DNA of 64,000 nt, from NCBI RefSeq assembly GCF_907165205.1, contig NC_058196.1, positions 13,992,501-14,056,500 on the forward strand, in the 5' to 3' direction. The notes under the pieces were generated by a model, which saw only the letters and a program-made list of their open reading frames with translations, was not told the DNA's origin and ran no database searches. A program made the translations under genes and the position numbers. The stretch's first letter is position 1; each line of letters opens with the position of its first letter. Shown here one piece after another: positions 44,051-54,921 of this stretch. The stretch is from Coccinella septempunctata. Lineage: Eukaryota; Arthropoda; Insecta; Coleoptera; Coccinellidae.

Positions 44051-46272
44051 AAATTTGAAATTCAATAAAATTTCTTTGAAAAAGTCCGCGATGGCATATA
44101 TCTAACTTTCCGGGATAACCACCAACATTCATCTATTTTAAAATTTATCGATACTTTGGCTGTGTACTCGAGTGCTTCTTAATATAAGAAAAACATTCAT
44201 TAGTATCGTTCTGTGAAACGTTTTGGCTAAACAGTTATCTCCAACAATACCATTGTCAAAAATGTATTTATTCCATCATTAGGTCAACCGACATAACATG
44301 CAGATACTGGGGAAATTACAAGAGATCGAGGTAAATGATCAAGTACTAGTTTTTGAGCTATCTGACGTTTACGTCCATGTTTCTCTGCAAAAATTCTGGT
44401 AAGTGCCGTCATTTCGAGAGAATTATTTCTGTATTTTTTGCGGAAATTAATGCGACAGATCTCTGACAACAACAAGGATTTAAAATTATTCGAGTCCTAG
44501 TTGAATTAGCTTATCAAATTTATCCCATAATTTGAAATATTTTGGATATAAATCTCTGGGTTTGTTCCTAGTAGGGCATTCAAAAGAGGTTGAACATATA
44601 AGAAGACAATCTACTTTATTCATTGCTGGCTAGCGGATTGTGTGGGATATCGTTTCTCTTCTCATACTCTATCATTTTTTATGTGAAGTTTAGTGAATTA
44701 TATATACATCCATTGATTTCAAATGTACGTATTATAATTTGTTTGGAATATTACAAATATTTATAGAAATCAATTTTTTTCATTTTTGCTGGAAAATTGG
44801 ATGAGACCAATGGAATAATGATAAATCAACGTTGAAAACTTCATTTTCGACATCGATTTCTAGTTTTTCATAAATAATTATTATTTTCGAAAAATTTCTG
44901 AATTCTGTTATCGGAAATATATGAAATATCAACATCTTATTTGGATATTTCCTTCAAAAGATTAAACTATCGAAGGACATAATATTACTCGTTTCGAATA
45001 AGTCGTAGTGAAAAGTTTAAAAGCGTTTTTGTTCGAAAAATGATACCGAAAAGCATAATCGGAACATAAGAATAATAAAGCATTTCTCTGTAGGTAGCAG
45101 GGGGTTTTCGATGACACAGCTGATAAGCTTCCAAACTACCTAGACTGAATCATCACTGATTCTGGAATGTTCTACACCTTAGAAGAAACATTGAAAACGA
45201 ATAAGGAATCAGGAAGCCATTCAATGATTTGTCTGTATTGATCGAGTAGAAGCCAATCAAAATGTCAGCCTCAGCGCCTTCAACGATTATTTCTTTCAAT
45301 ATTCGTGAGTGACATTCGAAAATTACTATAAATGGAAAAATTTCAAACAATGTTCCGTTATTTCCGAAGTCTTCGTGAAACTCTCACCTCATTCGAAGAA
45401 CACCATATTGAAATGAGCAAAAAATGTTTTCGAAATCGCTACTAACCTTAATATTTGCTGTAAAAAATTTCAGAAAAGTTATAATAATTTTGCTAAAATA
45501 ATTGATAGTCATGGGACCAATCAACAGACGTTTCGTGTCTTTCATACTCAATTCAAGGGAAGGAATCTCGACGGTAGTGACGAAAATATGTTCAACCGGA
45601 TTTTTTTCACTCCAATAACGTCGATTGATTATAGAAAAATTCATTCGAAATCATTTTGCAAGCAACACTTCATGAACTGTCTTTGAACTAACAAACGATT
45701 ACACGTAGTTTATTATTTGCTTAGACATTGTAATTTCGAAATAAATATGGAAACCTATAAGTGACTCGCCTTATTAGGTTATACCTACATCCACAACGGA
45801 TAGTAGTGTTAATCTGTCTAAAACGGTGGGAATGGGCGGAAAATGATGACAAATATGCTCTACATTCGAAAAACATCACTTTTTTCAAATCCGTCAATGG
45901 AAATCCTTATTTTGGCATAAAAACTTCCGAAAGTGACGAAATGAGGTACATTTACCATACATAAGTACATCTCTATAATACGCGTATTTCGTTTGATGAA
46001 CTTCAATATGATATGAGTCCATAAATTGGGGTGAAATTCTGCCGACGTTTTGATTTTATCGAAACCATCATCGGGGCACTGAAAGAGCAATATAAAACTA
46101 TGTTACAATATACATATATCAGCCGTTTTTGAATTAAAATGAACTAAAAGTTATAAAGCTCGCTTGATTATAGATTTTTGGTTATGATGAATCTCTGAGC
46201 GAAGTTTTTGGCTGATCGCACATTGAAATGGCAAAAAAATCATTTATTTGAGGAAAGCGATGCATCGAAGAA

Positions 46273-47190
46273 AAACTTTCATGTATGAAAATGAACTATA
46301 AAAGGGAACACTGTAATTGCTTATTTATTAATCAGATAATAATAATCATTTATTCGAATAGGAAAGGAGGCGTATAGCCTTTAAACTTGCAGAGTACAGA
46401 AAAAGAACGAAAATATTCTGCGTTACGAAAAGGAATGACATATAAACAAGGATAGCAAAAACTAAAATAATCGAAACAAAACAAACCCTAGACTAGCATA
46501 CACATCACCCGAGGAATGAAACATTGTATCTATGATAAGGATCCAAAATCCCTAAGTTTGTTTATAAGTGAAGATCAAAAATTTCAGCCCTCAGCCCTCA
46601 ACAAGGGGGGATATTTATTGAAAATTACCAAAGTTAGGTAGCAGAACGAATCGGTTAGTACCTACATTTTTCATTCATTCCCTGAATTTCGAAGAGTGAA
46701 GTTCCCAATTCTTAAAATTTTAGTTATACTTTTAAGTTGAAAATTGGCGTTATACGAAAATCAAAATGGTGAGTTGATTTTATTTATATTTTTCATTTCA
46801 AGAATTCTGAATTTTTTCGTATTTCTCAAAATGTTATTGAGATTGAAAAGTATTTCGAGTTCCTTTAATAATTTATAATAACTAGATTAAAATTGATGTA
46901 ATATTATATTATGTTTTGGTTTTTTCTCAGTCTGCTCAAATACCAATACAACGTTCTTGAGAGGAGTTCATACTGCCGACAAGGATTGCCTTCTTGACTC
47001 AAGAAAAATTAAACAAATTGAGAAAAATAGAGTTACGTAAGAAGGTGATCATTCACGATTTAATTCGAAATAATCAGAGTGTGCTGGATCGTTTAAAAGA
47101 TCTGAGGTTCTATACAGGCAGTCATTCAGCGAATCTGAGAAGAACATCAGAAATTCTTGATTTCAAATTGACTAAGGCGTTATATATTAA
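46273..47190 (+). repeat. Truncated array unit U7, end of array
   Basis: The unit runs normally from its head through the first part of the exon-like ORF (46931-47190, with the TGA at codon 10 as in U3 and U4) and then stops at ATATATTAA, where a Harbinger-like end begins. No further unit sequence is seen to the right, so the rest was lost or displaced by the insertions. Confidence 0.85.
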
Positions 47191-47643
47191 GGTGCATTCA
47201 CACCAAACGAGCTTTGTTTTCGAACGTTTTGAAATGTTTTCAAACGTTCGAAAACGCAGAATGGGAGGTGTTCACACAGTCGGCGCCTATCCGAACGACC
47301 AGTTGTTCTTGATAATTCAACGAGGTCTCTCTAAAGTGCACCGACATGGAGCCCTCATTATCTAAAATTGCAATTTCTACTGAATCTATAGTAATCAGAG
47401 TCTCTGGTAGTAATAATCTCTCAAATGAAAGAACTATGCCAAAGGAGGAGACGAACAACCTGGGTGAATTCTTTTCTGAAAGGAAGAAATCATACCCAGC
47501 TGCTAGATGACTTGAGAGCGGACGAAACTGAACTTTTTAGAAATTTCTGCCGCATGTCATTATCGGACAAAATTGAGGAAAAAGTGTCAAGAAAGACACC
47601 AATCATCGAGAGAGCATTCCAGCGTCAGTTAGACTGGCACTAA
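47191..47643 (+). mobile_element. PIF/Harbinger-like transposon, left end and transposase N-terminus
   Basis: It begins GGTGCATTCACACCAAACGA directly after TAA, which matches the TWA target habit of PIF/Harbinger. A perfect 13-bp-arm palindrome (TTTTCGAACGTTT and its inverse) lies at 47217-47254. The ORF at 47425-47643 (72 codons) has a WVNSFLKGR segment and ADETELFRNFCRMS, resembling the N-terminus of Harbinger transposases; the catalytic domain is missing. I could not find the matching right end, so the element is truncated. Confidence 0.55.
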
Positions 47644-48027
47644 CGATTTTTGGCTAAGTGAGATTCTTATGGAAGTGTCATGTACCTTTACCGAATTTCA
47701 AAACCATCAATATCGAAAATTATTACCGTCTGTCTGTGAAGCCATCGTTAATAGACTCCATTTCAAATGAATTGATTAATTATGAAATCACGATTCAAGA
47801 GATCTCACCAAAATTCAAAATAAATTTAATACCAAGACCCAATAACTTATCACGGTCCACAGGTGTTTTCGATGATATGACGTCAAATGTGCAAAGAAAC
47901 CCGAATCCCTTTGATGATTCGTCTGTTTACCGACATGAGACGGAACGGGATCGAGCTTTTTAAAACATTTTGAAACAGGCTTCCTAAACTTTATTCGGCG
48001 TCGATGAGTGTTTACACCGCCTGTGCG
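47644..48027. other. Unassigned sequence between Harbinger-like end and Gypsy-3
   Basis: Includes a 101-codon plus-strand frame (47658-47963) with no recognised motif. It could be the inner part of the Harbinger-like element or Gypsy-3 flank. No inverted repeat matching the left end is seen. Confidence 0.25.
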
Positions 48028-49350
48028 GTTGATCGTCATAAACTAAGTCAGGATATTCTAACTTACAGTACTTATAAAGAAGATCATTGACAATCTTCCA
48101 ATTGCTATACTTTTCAGGAGCGCTTTTAACCCTAGATACCATTCCTGTGTACCATTTATCAAACGAACGCGAATTATTCGCTTTATCATCAACTACACAA
48201 ACTTTATCCACCGACCTACTCAAAAAGTCCGGTACAACATTTTCCCTCCCAAGGCGATGAACAATGTCAAAATCATATTGTGTTAAGGCCACAGCCCATC
48301 TCGCTAAACGACCGCGAGGATCTTTCAAATTATGTAACCATAAAAGGCTGCTATGGTCTGTTATAACAGTAACACTAGTACCTTCGATAAACGGACGAAA
48401 TTTTTCGAGACTAAAGAGAACTGCCAAACATTCAAGTTCTGTTGTAGTATAAACACGTTCGTTACTAGTTAGGGACCTACTAGCGTAAGCTACAACTTTA
48501 TCACCGTCAGGATATTTTTGTGTGAGTACACCTCCCAAACTGAAACCCGAAGCGTCACATTGAACAACGAAAGGGATATCAAAATTCAGACAAGATAAAA
48601 TAGGTGCAGAGATAAGAGCCTGCTTTATATTATTGAAAGCATTTTCGCAATCTTGACTCCATGCGAAAGGCTGTTTTTTTCTAAAGAGTCTATTCAGAGA
48701 GGCGGAAATATGAGCGAAATTTGGTAGGAACCGACGGTACCAACTGACCATACCCATAAAACTACGAATTTCCATTACAGAACTGGGTCGTGATATATTT
48801 ACTATAGGTAAAACTTTTTGGGGGTCAGCTCTCAGACCATTCTTGTCAACCACATAGCCCAGGTAATTTATTTCCGGTTTACAAAACTCGCATTTTGATA
48901 GATTCAACGATAACCCCGCGTCCAAAAGTTTGTTCAAGATTAAGCGTAAGATTCTTATATGATCTTCAAAAGTTTCACTGACCACGACAATATCGTCAAG
49001 ATGAGGAAATGCAAATTCCGTGAGTTCCCCTGTTATAATCCTTTCTATAAAACGTTGCCATGTAGCAGGACTATTGCAAAGTCCGAAAGGATGTCTTTTG
49101 AAATGGAATAGACCTCTGCCTGGAACAGTAAAAGCAGTGTATTTCTTTGAAGATTCACCCATATATATGTTCCAAAAAGCACTCTTAATATCTATAGTCG
49201 ATAAATAGTTTGTTCCGCGTAATTTATCTAAAATTGAAGTTATTCTCAGTAAGCATCTTTTACAGTGACACGATTCAAACGTCGATAGACGACACAAAAT
49301 CTATAAGTACCGTCCGACTTCTTGACTAAAATAACACTGATCCACAAAAT
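48028..49350 (-). pseudogene. pol: Gypsy-3 pol: reverse transcriptase and RNase H
   Basis: A Gypsy family different from Gypsy-1. Minus-strand ORF 47984-49297 carries RT from the YLSTIDIKSAFW motif, the active site as HLDD (usual YLDD altered) in FPHLDDIVVV, a complete RNase H (CDASGFSLGG to GRLARW and DFLSRS), and the beginning of the integrase linker, where it is cut. The upstream RT motif KKSDGTYRFC lies in another frame (49246-49345), so there is a frameshift at DAY. The N-terminal side is separated by the TIR element at 49361-50931. Confidence 0.85.
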
Positions 49351-49495
49351 TATAGCTTTGTTCTCCCACCAAAGAAAAATATATATATTTTGAATCTTCG
49401 TAGCCAAGGTATAAACGCACGATAAATAAAAAGTGGAAGTTAGCTCTTGTTGTTTTTTAATAATTATATTCATGATTTTTAACAAAAATAATGCA

Positions 49496-49678
49496 TTATA
49501 ATATTTGCAATGGTGTAAAAGATTCCGATCGCTTAGATCTTTTGTCTTTTCTGCTGTAGGACGACTCCAGTATTTCTCTAACGATGGACCAACAATAATC
49601 AGCAAGCATAGAGGGTTCCCCTTTGCCTTGGTAGCGTTTTTCGAATCGCTCTTCATGCTCGTCACTTACGGCTCCCAT
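49496..49678 (-). pseudogene. Fragment of a recurrent arthropod repetitive protein
   Basis: Reads VSDEHEERF, EKRYQGKGEPSMLADYCWS, then a basic tail. From memory, this SDEH..RF / MLADYCW signature occurs in many lineage-expanded, uncharacterised insect and cnidarian proteins and follows a segment like the one encoded by the 330-bp repeats. It is therefore probably the next exon of the same element-borne gene, now broken. Function unknown. Confidence 0.45.
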
Positions 49679-49724
49679 ATTTTGTGGAAAGAAATTAATA
49701 TGTGATTACAAAAAGTGTATTTTT

Positions 49725-49931
49725 AAGCCCGTTTGCAACAGCCGAGAATTCTCTAGAGAATTTGCTCGAAAATTCATGCGCCGTGAATTATACTAAGGTA
49801 TACCGTTGCATACGCACTTTCGGTAGAATTCTCTGTTCAGTTGCATACAAAATAATCTCTGCCGTTTTCTTGCAATTTTGCAATTTTGTAAAGAATTCTC
49901 CAGAGAATTCTCGGCTGTTGCAAACGGGCTT
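49725..49931. mobile_element. 207-bp MITE with AAGCCCGTTTGC ends
   Basis: The left end AAGCCCGTTTGCAACAGCCG continues through AGAATTCTC and is matched by its inverse at the right end over about 38 bp. No coding capacity. Flanks do not show an obvious target duplication. It lies within the 49361-50931 element. Confidence 0.75.
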
Positions 49932-49935
49932 TGAG

Positions 49936-50925
49936 GACATGTTGCATCCCATTTTTTGATGAGCCTGTAACATCGTTTTGACGATATTTACATATTGCGG
50001 AGATTTGTGATTGCCAAGAAAATTTTTGGTCACTTCTACAAAGGACAACCAGGCTTCTTTTTCAAAGTCATTCGATGCTGCCAGAAACCGTACTTGTTTC
50101 AATAGTTTGTTTATTTTATAAAGTATCGTAGGGTACAGAAGTGCGAAAATGGACAATTCACGCATGTCTTTTATTTTGATAACGGGAGCTAAACAAACGT
50201 AAGTACTATTATTTTTGTAATAAGGTGAGGAATACCTAACAAAAAAATATAAATATCTTAGGTGGGACATGTTGCATCCCATTTTTTGATGAGCCTGTAA
50301 CATCGTTTTGACGATATTTACATATTGCGGAGATTTGTGATTGCCAAGAAAATTTTTGGTCACTTCTACAAAGGACAACCAGGCTTCTTTTTCAAAGTCA
50401 TTCGATGCTGCCAGAAACCGTACTTGTTTCAATAGTTTGTTTATTTTATAAAGTATCGTAGGGTACAGAAGTGCGAAAATGGACAATTCACGCATGTCTT
50501 TTATTTTGATAACGGGAGCTAAACAAACGTAAGTACTATTATTTTTGTAATAAGGTGAGGAATACCTAACAAAAAAATATAAATATCTTAGGTGGGACAT
50601 GTTGCATCCCATTTTTTGATGAGCCTGTAACATCGTTTTGACGATATTTACATATTGCGGAGATTTGTGATTGCCAACAAAATTTTTGGTCACTTCTACA
50701 AAGGAAAACCAGGCTTCTTTTTCAAAGTCATTCAATGCTGCCAGAAACTGAACTTGTTTCAATAGTTTGTTTATTACATAAAGTATCGTAGGGTACAGAA
50801 GTGCGAACATGGACAATTCACGCATGTCTTTTATTTTGATAACGGGAGCTAAACAAACGTAAGTACTATTATTTTTGTAATAAGGTGAGGAATACCTTAC
50901 AAAAAAAATATAAATCTCTTAGGTG
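49936..50925 (-). repeat. Three tandem 330-bp repeats of a transposon terminus
   Basis: Repeats start at 49936, 50266 and 50596, each exactly 330 bp, with CTTAGGTGG followed by GACATGTTGCATCCC at the joints. Since 330 is a multiple of three, a minus-strand frame runs through all three (110 residues each, with MRELSIFALL, FLGNHKSPQYVN and KMGCNM). The copy nearest the element end (50596-50925) is the most diverged. Each joint contains the inner part of the element's own inverted-repeat end (CCCACCTAAGA). Confidence 0.9.
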
Positions 50926-50931
50926 GGAGAA

Positions 50932-51760
50932 CCCTTGTTGAATAGTGTAATTGGTGATGACCACGGGCTATCCGATGGTTCTACAATATCGTCTTTAAGC
51001 ATACGATCTAATTCGTCATTAATTTGTTTTTGAATGGGGGGTGAAACTGGATAGTATGTTTGTTTAATCGTCAATTAGTTTGATAAAATGCTCAACGAGA
51101 CTCGTAAGGCCTATTTCTGAAGGATCTTTATTGAATACCGTCTTCAACATGTCATTCAATTGAGCACGCTGATCTTCGGTCAATTCTGTCTGTGCCGTGC
51201 CCTCTATTGAAGACACATCCGATGAAAAATTCCACTCTTTCGATCTAAGATTGGGGACTATACCGATTTTCCGCCAAAAGTCAGCACCGAGAATAAGATC
51301 ATGAGACAAAGAAGGCACAACTAAAACATCATTCAATACTATCCGTTCACAAACTTCGATAGGAACTGAAATATAACCGAGTATTGAACACTGATCTCCA
51401 TTAGCAACCGTACAAGGTGACTTTGAAGCTGGACGAAGTGCTAAATTAAGTTTTTTCAATATTTCCCAGCCAGGACCTCCTACAATAGTGGATGATGCCC
51501 CTGAGTCTAATAAACCCAATAACTCAATATCGTATATGGAAACCTGCAAATACGGCCGTTCGTCTTGACCTAAACTTTCCAAAATATAATTTAAAACTGG
51601 AGAGAATTCTCCAATCTGAGAGGTCTTATCCGAGACAGGAACATCCAGTCGACCACCTAGTGTTCCCGACTTGGGTTTCCCGAATACCGAGAGGTATATT
51701 TCGAACACGATGGACAAGTTAAAACTGTGTAATTCGGTTTGTTACATCTATAACATCTTT
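50932..51760 (-). pseudogene. pol: Gypsy-3 aspartic protease and RT start
   Basis: Minus-strand ORF 51064-51717 has the protease active site LLDSGASST and a later LILGAD motif, then a linker. Beyond a stop near 51064 the frame continues as the RT N-terminus (an IVEPSDSPWSSP stretch) up to the TIR element. On the upstream side near 51735-51760 a C-X2-C zinc-knuckle remnant of gag is visible (CYRC, then C after NYTVLT). Several frame changes show it is dead. Confidence 0.8.
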
Positions 51761-52522
51761 TATGTTCGACTGCATCATAAACACTTCATTTATGAATTCG
51801 TTTAGTGTCCATAATTGACTACTTTATTGGACACCACTTTATTGGACTCAACTGTCACTATCATTCTGTCAAGTAAATATACTAGATGCGAATAACACTT
51901 TATTCAAGGAAGACGAAATGAACTTAAAACAAAAGTATGAATAACTATTCTAAGCATTAGTGTGGTAGTGAATATTAAAAACACATTCTTTGTTATCATA
52001 AAAATGCTGGCCTGAGGAAGTCGAGCTCGAAGTGGAAGCACTTTTTTCGATCTGCAATACTTTTGATCAACTACTTCCTGGCCCAATATTCTGGTGGCAA
52101 CACTTATTTTAGTACTTTCTGATTCATCTATGTAGTCCATAGCGAAGAAACTTTGTGAGCTTTCAATTCACTATTGAATAAGCCACAATACTGTCTTCTG
52201 TTGATTTTACAATTTCCTTCGTTTTATACCACTTGTTATAGGCCGCATACATATTTTCATAAGCACTTTTAGCTTGTGCTTTTTAGCACAAAGAAAGATT
52301 CTTTGTCGCTTACGGCTGAATTTTCTACGTTTTCTTCTCCAGTACTATCCATTTTTTGGATTATTATGACGTTTGTCACAGAATCAAGGAAGTAAACAAC
52401 TGTGTTTACTGAGGTTGCTAAGGTCGCTGGTTACTAAGGTAAGAAAATCAAAAGCACACTTAATGTTTTTCAGTAATAAGCCATTTTGGAAAATACAATT
52501 TCTGCATTACAGTCGAACATAA
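51761..52522 (-). mobile_element. Insertion in Gypsy-3 gag, possible Crypton-like fragment
   Basis: Short inverted ends TATGTTCGACTG/CAGTCGAACATA border about 760 bp separating two gag zinc knuckles. On the minus strand an ORF starts at the ATG at 52352 (MDSTGEENVENSAVSDKES) and, after a frameshift, continues with SAYENMYAAYNKWYKTKEI and, after a stop, a SSLWTT segment. This resembles the N-terminal core-binding region of tyrosine recombinases of Crypton-type elements (recollection of the family, not a search). The catalytic region is not seen. Confidence 0.3.
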
Positions 52523-52536
52523 AGCTTTGTATGCAA

Positions 52537-52650
52537 CTCGTACATAATTAGGCTTTATGGACTTGCCCAAGTTATTGGCTTCGCTCGCTTTGCTCGTTCT
52601 GCCATAAACTTCTGGACTCGTCCATAAAGACCTAATTTATGTACTTGTTA
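52537..52650. repeat. Hairpin-forming inverted repeat
   Basis: Left arm CTCGTACATAATTAGGCTTT and onward to ATGGACT; right arm is its imperfect inverse ending TTTATGTACTTGT. Arms of about 30 bp enclose a spacer of some 50 bp containing TTCGCTCGCTTTGCTCGTTC. It looks like a minimal foldback element. No gene. Confidence 0.6.
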
Positions 52651-52659
52651 CATAAATAG

Positions 52660-52737
52660 CTATTACGTTTTAGTTCTTTACATGCGTTGACCTTGTGACC
52701 ACGTTGACCACAATTGAAACACTTTCTCTCTAAACCT
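52660..52737 (-). pseudogene. gag: Gypsy-3 gag zinc knuckle fragment
   Basis: Minus strand encodes KCFNCGQRGHKVNACKE, a textbook CX2CX4HX4C nucleocapsid knuckle. It is cut by the plus-strand LTR at 52738 and continues on the other side of the insertions at about 51740-51765 with the second, histidine-less knuckle. Confidence 0.8.
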
Positions 52738-54921
52738 TGTAATGAATCCCAGTTTTCTGAGGAAAATTGGAATCCATTTTCGTGCATTCCTTTCGTTTTC
52801 ATATTTTCGCCTTTGAAAATATTTAATTCTCAAATATTCGGCACGTTCATTCCGATAGGCAGAGTAAATGTAAAAAACCGTTTATCTGTGTTTAACGTTG
52901 TTTTCTTGCATGCCGTTGAAGATTTCGACGTTTTTCTGATGTTGATATGCGATAAACCGGAGCTGACGACGTTTTTCATTCTTGCCGCATTCTGAAATTT
53001 TCAGATTTTTAACGTGTGGGGGGATCTGCCTATAAAAGCAAATTTTCCCCCGCGACGGTCACTTTTTGACTCTTGCTCTTTTACTTCAGTCTTTCACGTG
53101 GTGACTTCTTCTTTTGATTCTGTTACTTCAGTCGTTTTTACTTCAGTTAGTTTTATGCTCCGTGCAAGCCCTTGGGGTACTGAGGGGAAAGTCCCGTCAA
53201 CCCCCCTATCCGCGTTCCGCGTCATAAGTGTTTATTTATTTATTTATTTATTACATAATTGTTACGAGTAGAGGACAAACCTATAAACTCGAAGATTATT
53301 AGATTACATATGTGCATACATAAACTGATGAGGATAAAAATGAAAGCGAAAAATACAAAACTGAAATATCATATACAAAAAAAAAAACAAAAATTAGATA
53401 TAACACCACAGCTCCTCATAGAGAGGACTTCCACCTGTCATAACTGTTTTTGAAACCGTTTACCGAGGTCGATCGCACTACGCATTCAGGCAGACGGTTC
53501 CAATTGTGGAATATCCGGTTAGGGAGAAAGTGTTGACGTTGGGAGGACCTGAAATTTTCACGTTTCAACTGGAAAATGTGCTCTCGCAAGTTATTCCTAT
53601 TCAGAGGAAACATACTGCGAACCCTCTCACCGAAGTGGCCCTGCATGGCTCGAAACGAGAAGATCAGGTCACCGCGTACACGTCTCTCCTCGAAGAGTGA
53701 CAAATTCATGGCAGAAAGTCGCTGTTCATATGAGGGTCGCATTGGACCATAATGAGCGTGAGTGGCCCATCGCTGTGTGGACTCAAGAATATCGCTGGCG
53801 GCCTTCGCGGAGCACCACCAAACTGGACCAGCGTACTCAAGTGTTGGTCGGACGTATGTCTTGAAAATAATCCCGAAAGTTCGGTCATCACAGCCTCTGA
53901 AGGATTTATTGAACATGTAGGTAAGCTGTTTAGCTTTGGGCTGAGATACTTTCTATATGGGCTATATCTTCCGAAATGGTAACGCCAAGGTCTTCAATCT
54001 GGGATACGGGAGTCAGGTATTCAGCATTGATAGTGTAACCCAAACGAGGGTTGTTTTTGCCTATGTAAAGTACAAAGCATTTACTTGTGTTAAGGGGAAG
54101 CAACCATTCTTCGCACCATTTATTCAAGATGTTCAAGTCAGTCTGAAGATCAGCGTGATTTACTATGGGGTTATTATAAAGTTTGATGTCGTCGGCAAAC
54201 TGTGACAGGGTGGATTTAAACCGGAATGGAAGATCGGAGGCGTAAAGAAGAAAGAGCAGAGGCCCCAAAACGGAGCCTTGAGGGACGCCAGATAGTACCG
54301 GCCAAGTGGATGAGGAGAATGAACTGCCAAGTGTTGAATCCGAAATCTCTTCTTTTCTATCAGTCATGGCGCGTTATAGCCCTTGGGGTAGAGAATAAGA
54401 GATACCGTGTTGCGCTAAAAATAGACCTTTTCTTCGCTATCAGTCATGGTGCGTTATAGCCCTTGGGGCATCGAATAAAAGTCTCGAATAGACCCGCCCT
54501 GGTTGTGTTTCATTTCCGGAGAAATACAATTACATCCCGATACCGTATAGCAAGTCCTTAGTATTCATTCCGTCAGTTCTGGTTGGCGCAATTTTATTGA
54601 ACCTTTGATTTTTCACTGCACCCGGTATAAACTTTATAAAGTGCTCGTGACCGGATATAATTTCCCGAATGTATGTTCGCTTATAGATTCGCTCATATTT
54701 CATACCTACACATATCTCCCTTGTAGGTACATATAACCAGTTTCCGAAGGTGTGAATAAACTTTTACACAATTTGATTTTGACTACTTCGTTATCGCTAC
54801 CACCCTAGATAACAGCGAACTCTGTCTCCGACTAGCAGCTACTCTGGTAGGTTTGCTATTCTTCCTAGTGAAAAGAATAGCTGGCGCTCGAGTAAGTTTT
54901 CTCCGAGGTGACCACGTTACA
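52738..54921 (+). repeat. 5' LTR of plus-strand Gypsy-2A, interrupted
   Basis: Begins TGTAATGAATCCCAGTTTTC and ends CGTTACA, the inverse of the Gypsy-1 LTR in window orientation and clearly homologous along its length. It contains a 1.1-kb LINE (53233-54328). Excluding that, the LTR is about 1.08 kb, shorter than Gypsy-1. AATAAA is present in CGAATAAAAGTC and GTGAATAAAC. No 3' partner in plus orientation is in the window, and the LTR sits in Gypsy-3 gag. Confidence 0.85.
53233..54328 (-). mobile_element. 5'-truncated LINE inside the Gypsy-2A LTR
   Basis: Flanked by a perfect 7-bp duplication AAGTGTT (53226-53232 and 54329-54335). The minus strand encodes RT from SGVPQGSVLGPLLF through the catalytic FADD (ORF 53930-54367, whose first codons are LTR sequence), then after a frameshift the RT C-terminus and tail (53416-53916, VRPTLEYAGPVWW). 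The 3' end is an AAATA-type repeat (53233-53253). The motif set suits CR1/Jockey-like LINEs and differs from the LINE in the array. Confidence 0.9.

Larger units (their letters stand above)
41661..46272 (+). repeat. Tandem array unit U6 (with LINE)
   Basis: 4612 bp, including the roughly 0.8-kb LINE at the same site as in U1 and U2. It has a private deletion of about 100 bp near 45566 (AAGGAATCTCGACGG). 44051-46272 is unit sequence: the short ORF at 44284-44475, the minus-strand ORF pair near 45153-45644, and no other recognised feature. Confidence 0.85.
49361..50931 (-). mobile_element. TIR DNA element inserted in Gypsy-3 RT, with triplicated end
   Basis: Left end TTCTCCCACCAAAGAAAAAT and the inverse of the right end (TTCTCCCACCTAAGAGATTT) match over about 30 bp with AT-rich continuation. 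It contains two minus-strand coding fragments (49496-49678 and 49932-50825), three tandem 330-bp repeats at the right, and a nested MITE. Target duplication not clear (CTTTG versus CCTTG). The flanking Gypsy segments both encode an overlapping WSSP-like stretch, so the insertion may join two Gypsy copies. Confidence 0.6.

Noticed and set aside
1..47190. CRISPR-like or bacterial repeat array
   Set aside because: The repeat unit is kilobases long with ORFs, introns and eukaryotic transposons; no short direct repeats with unique spacers exist.
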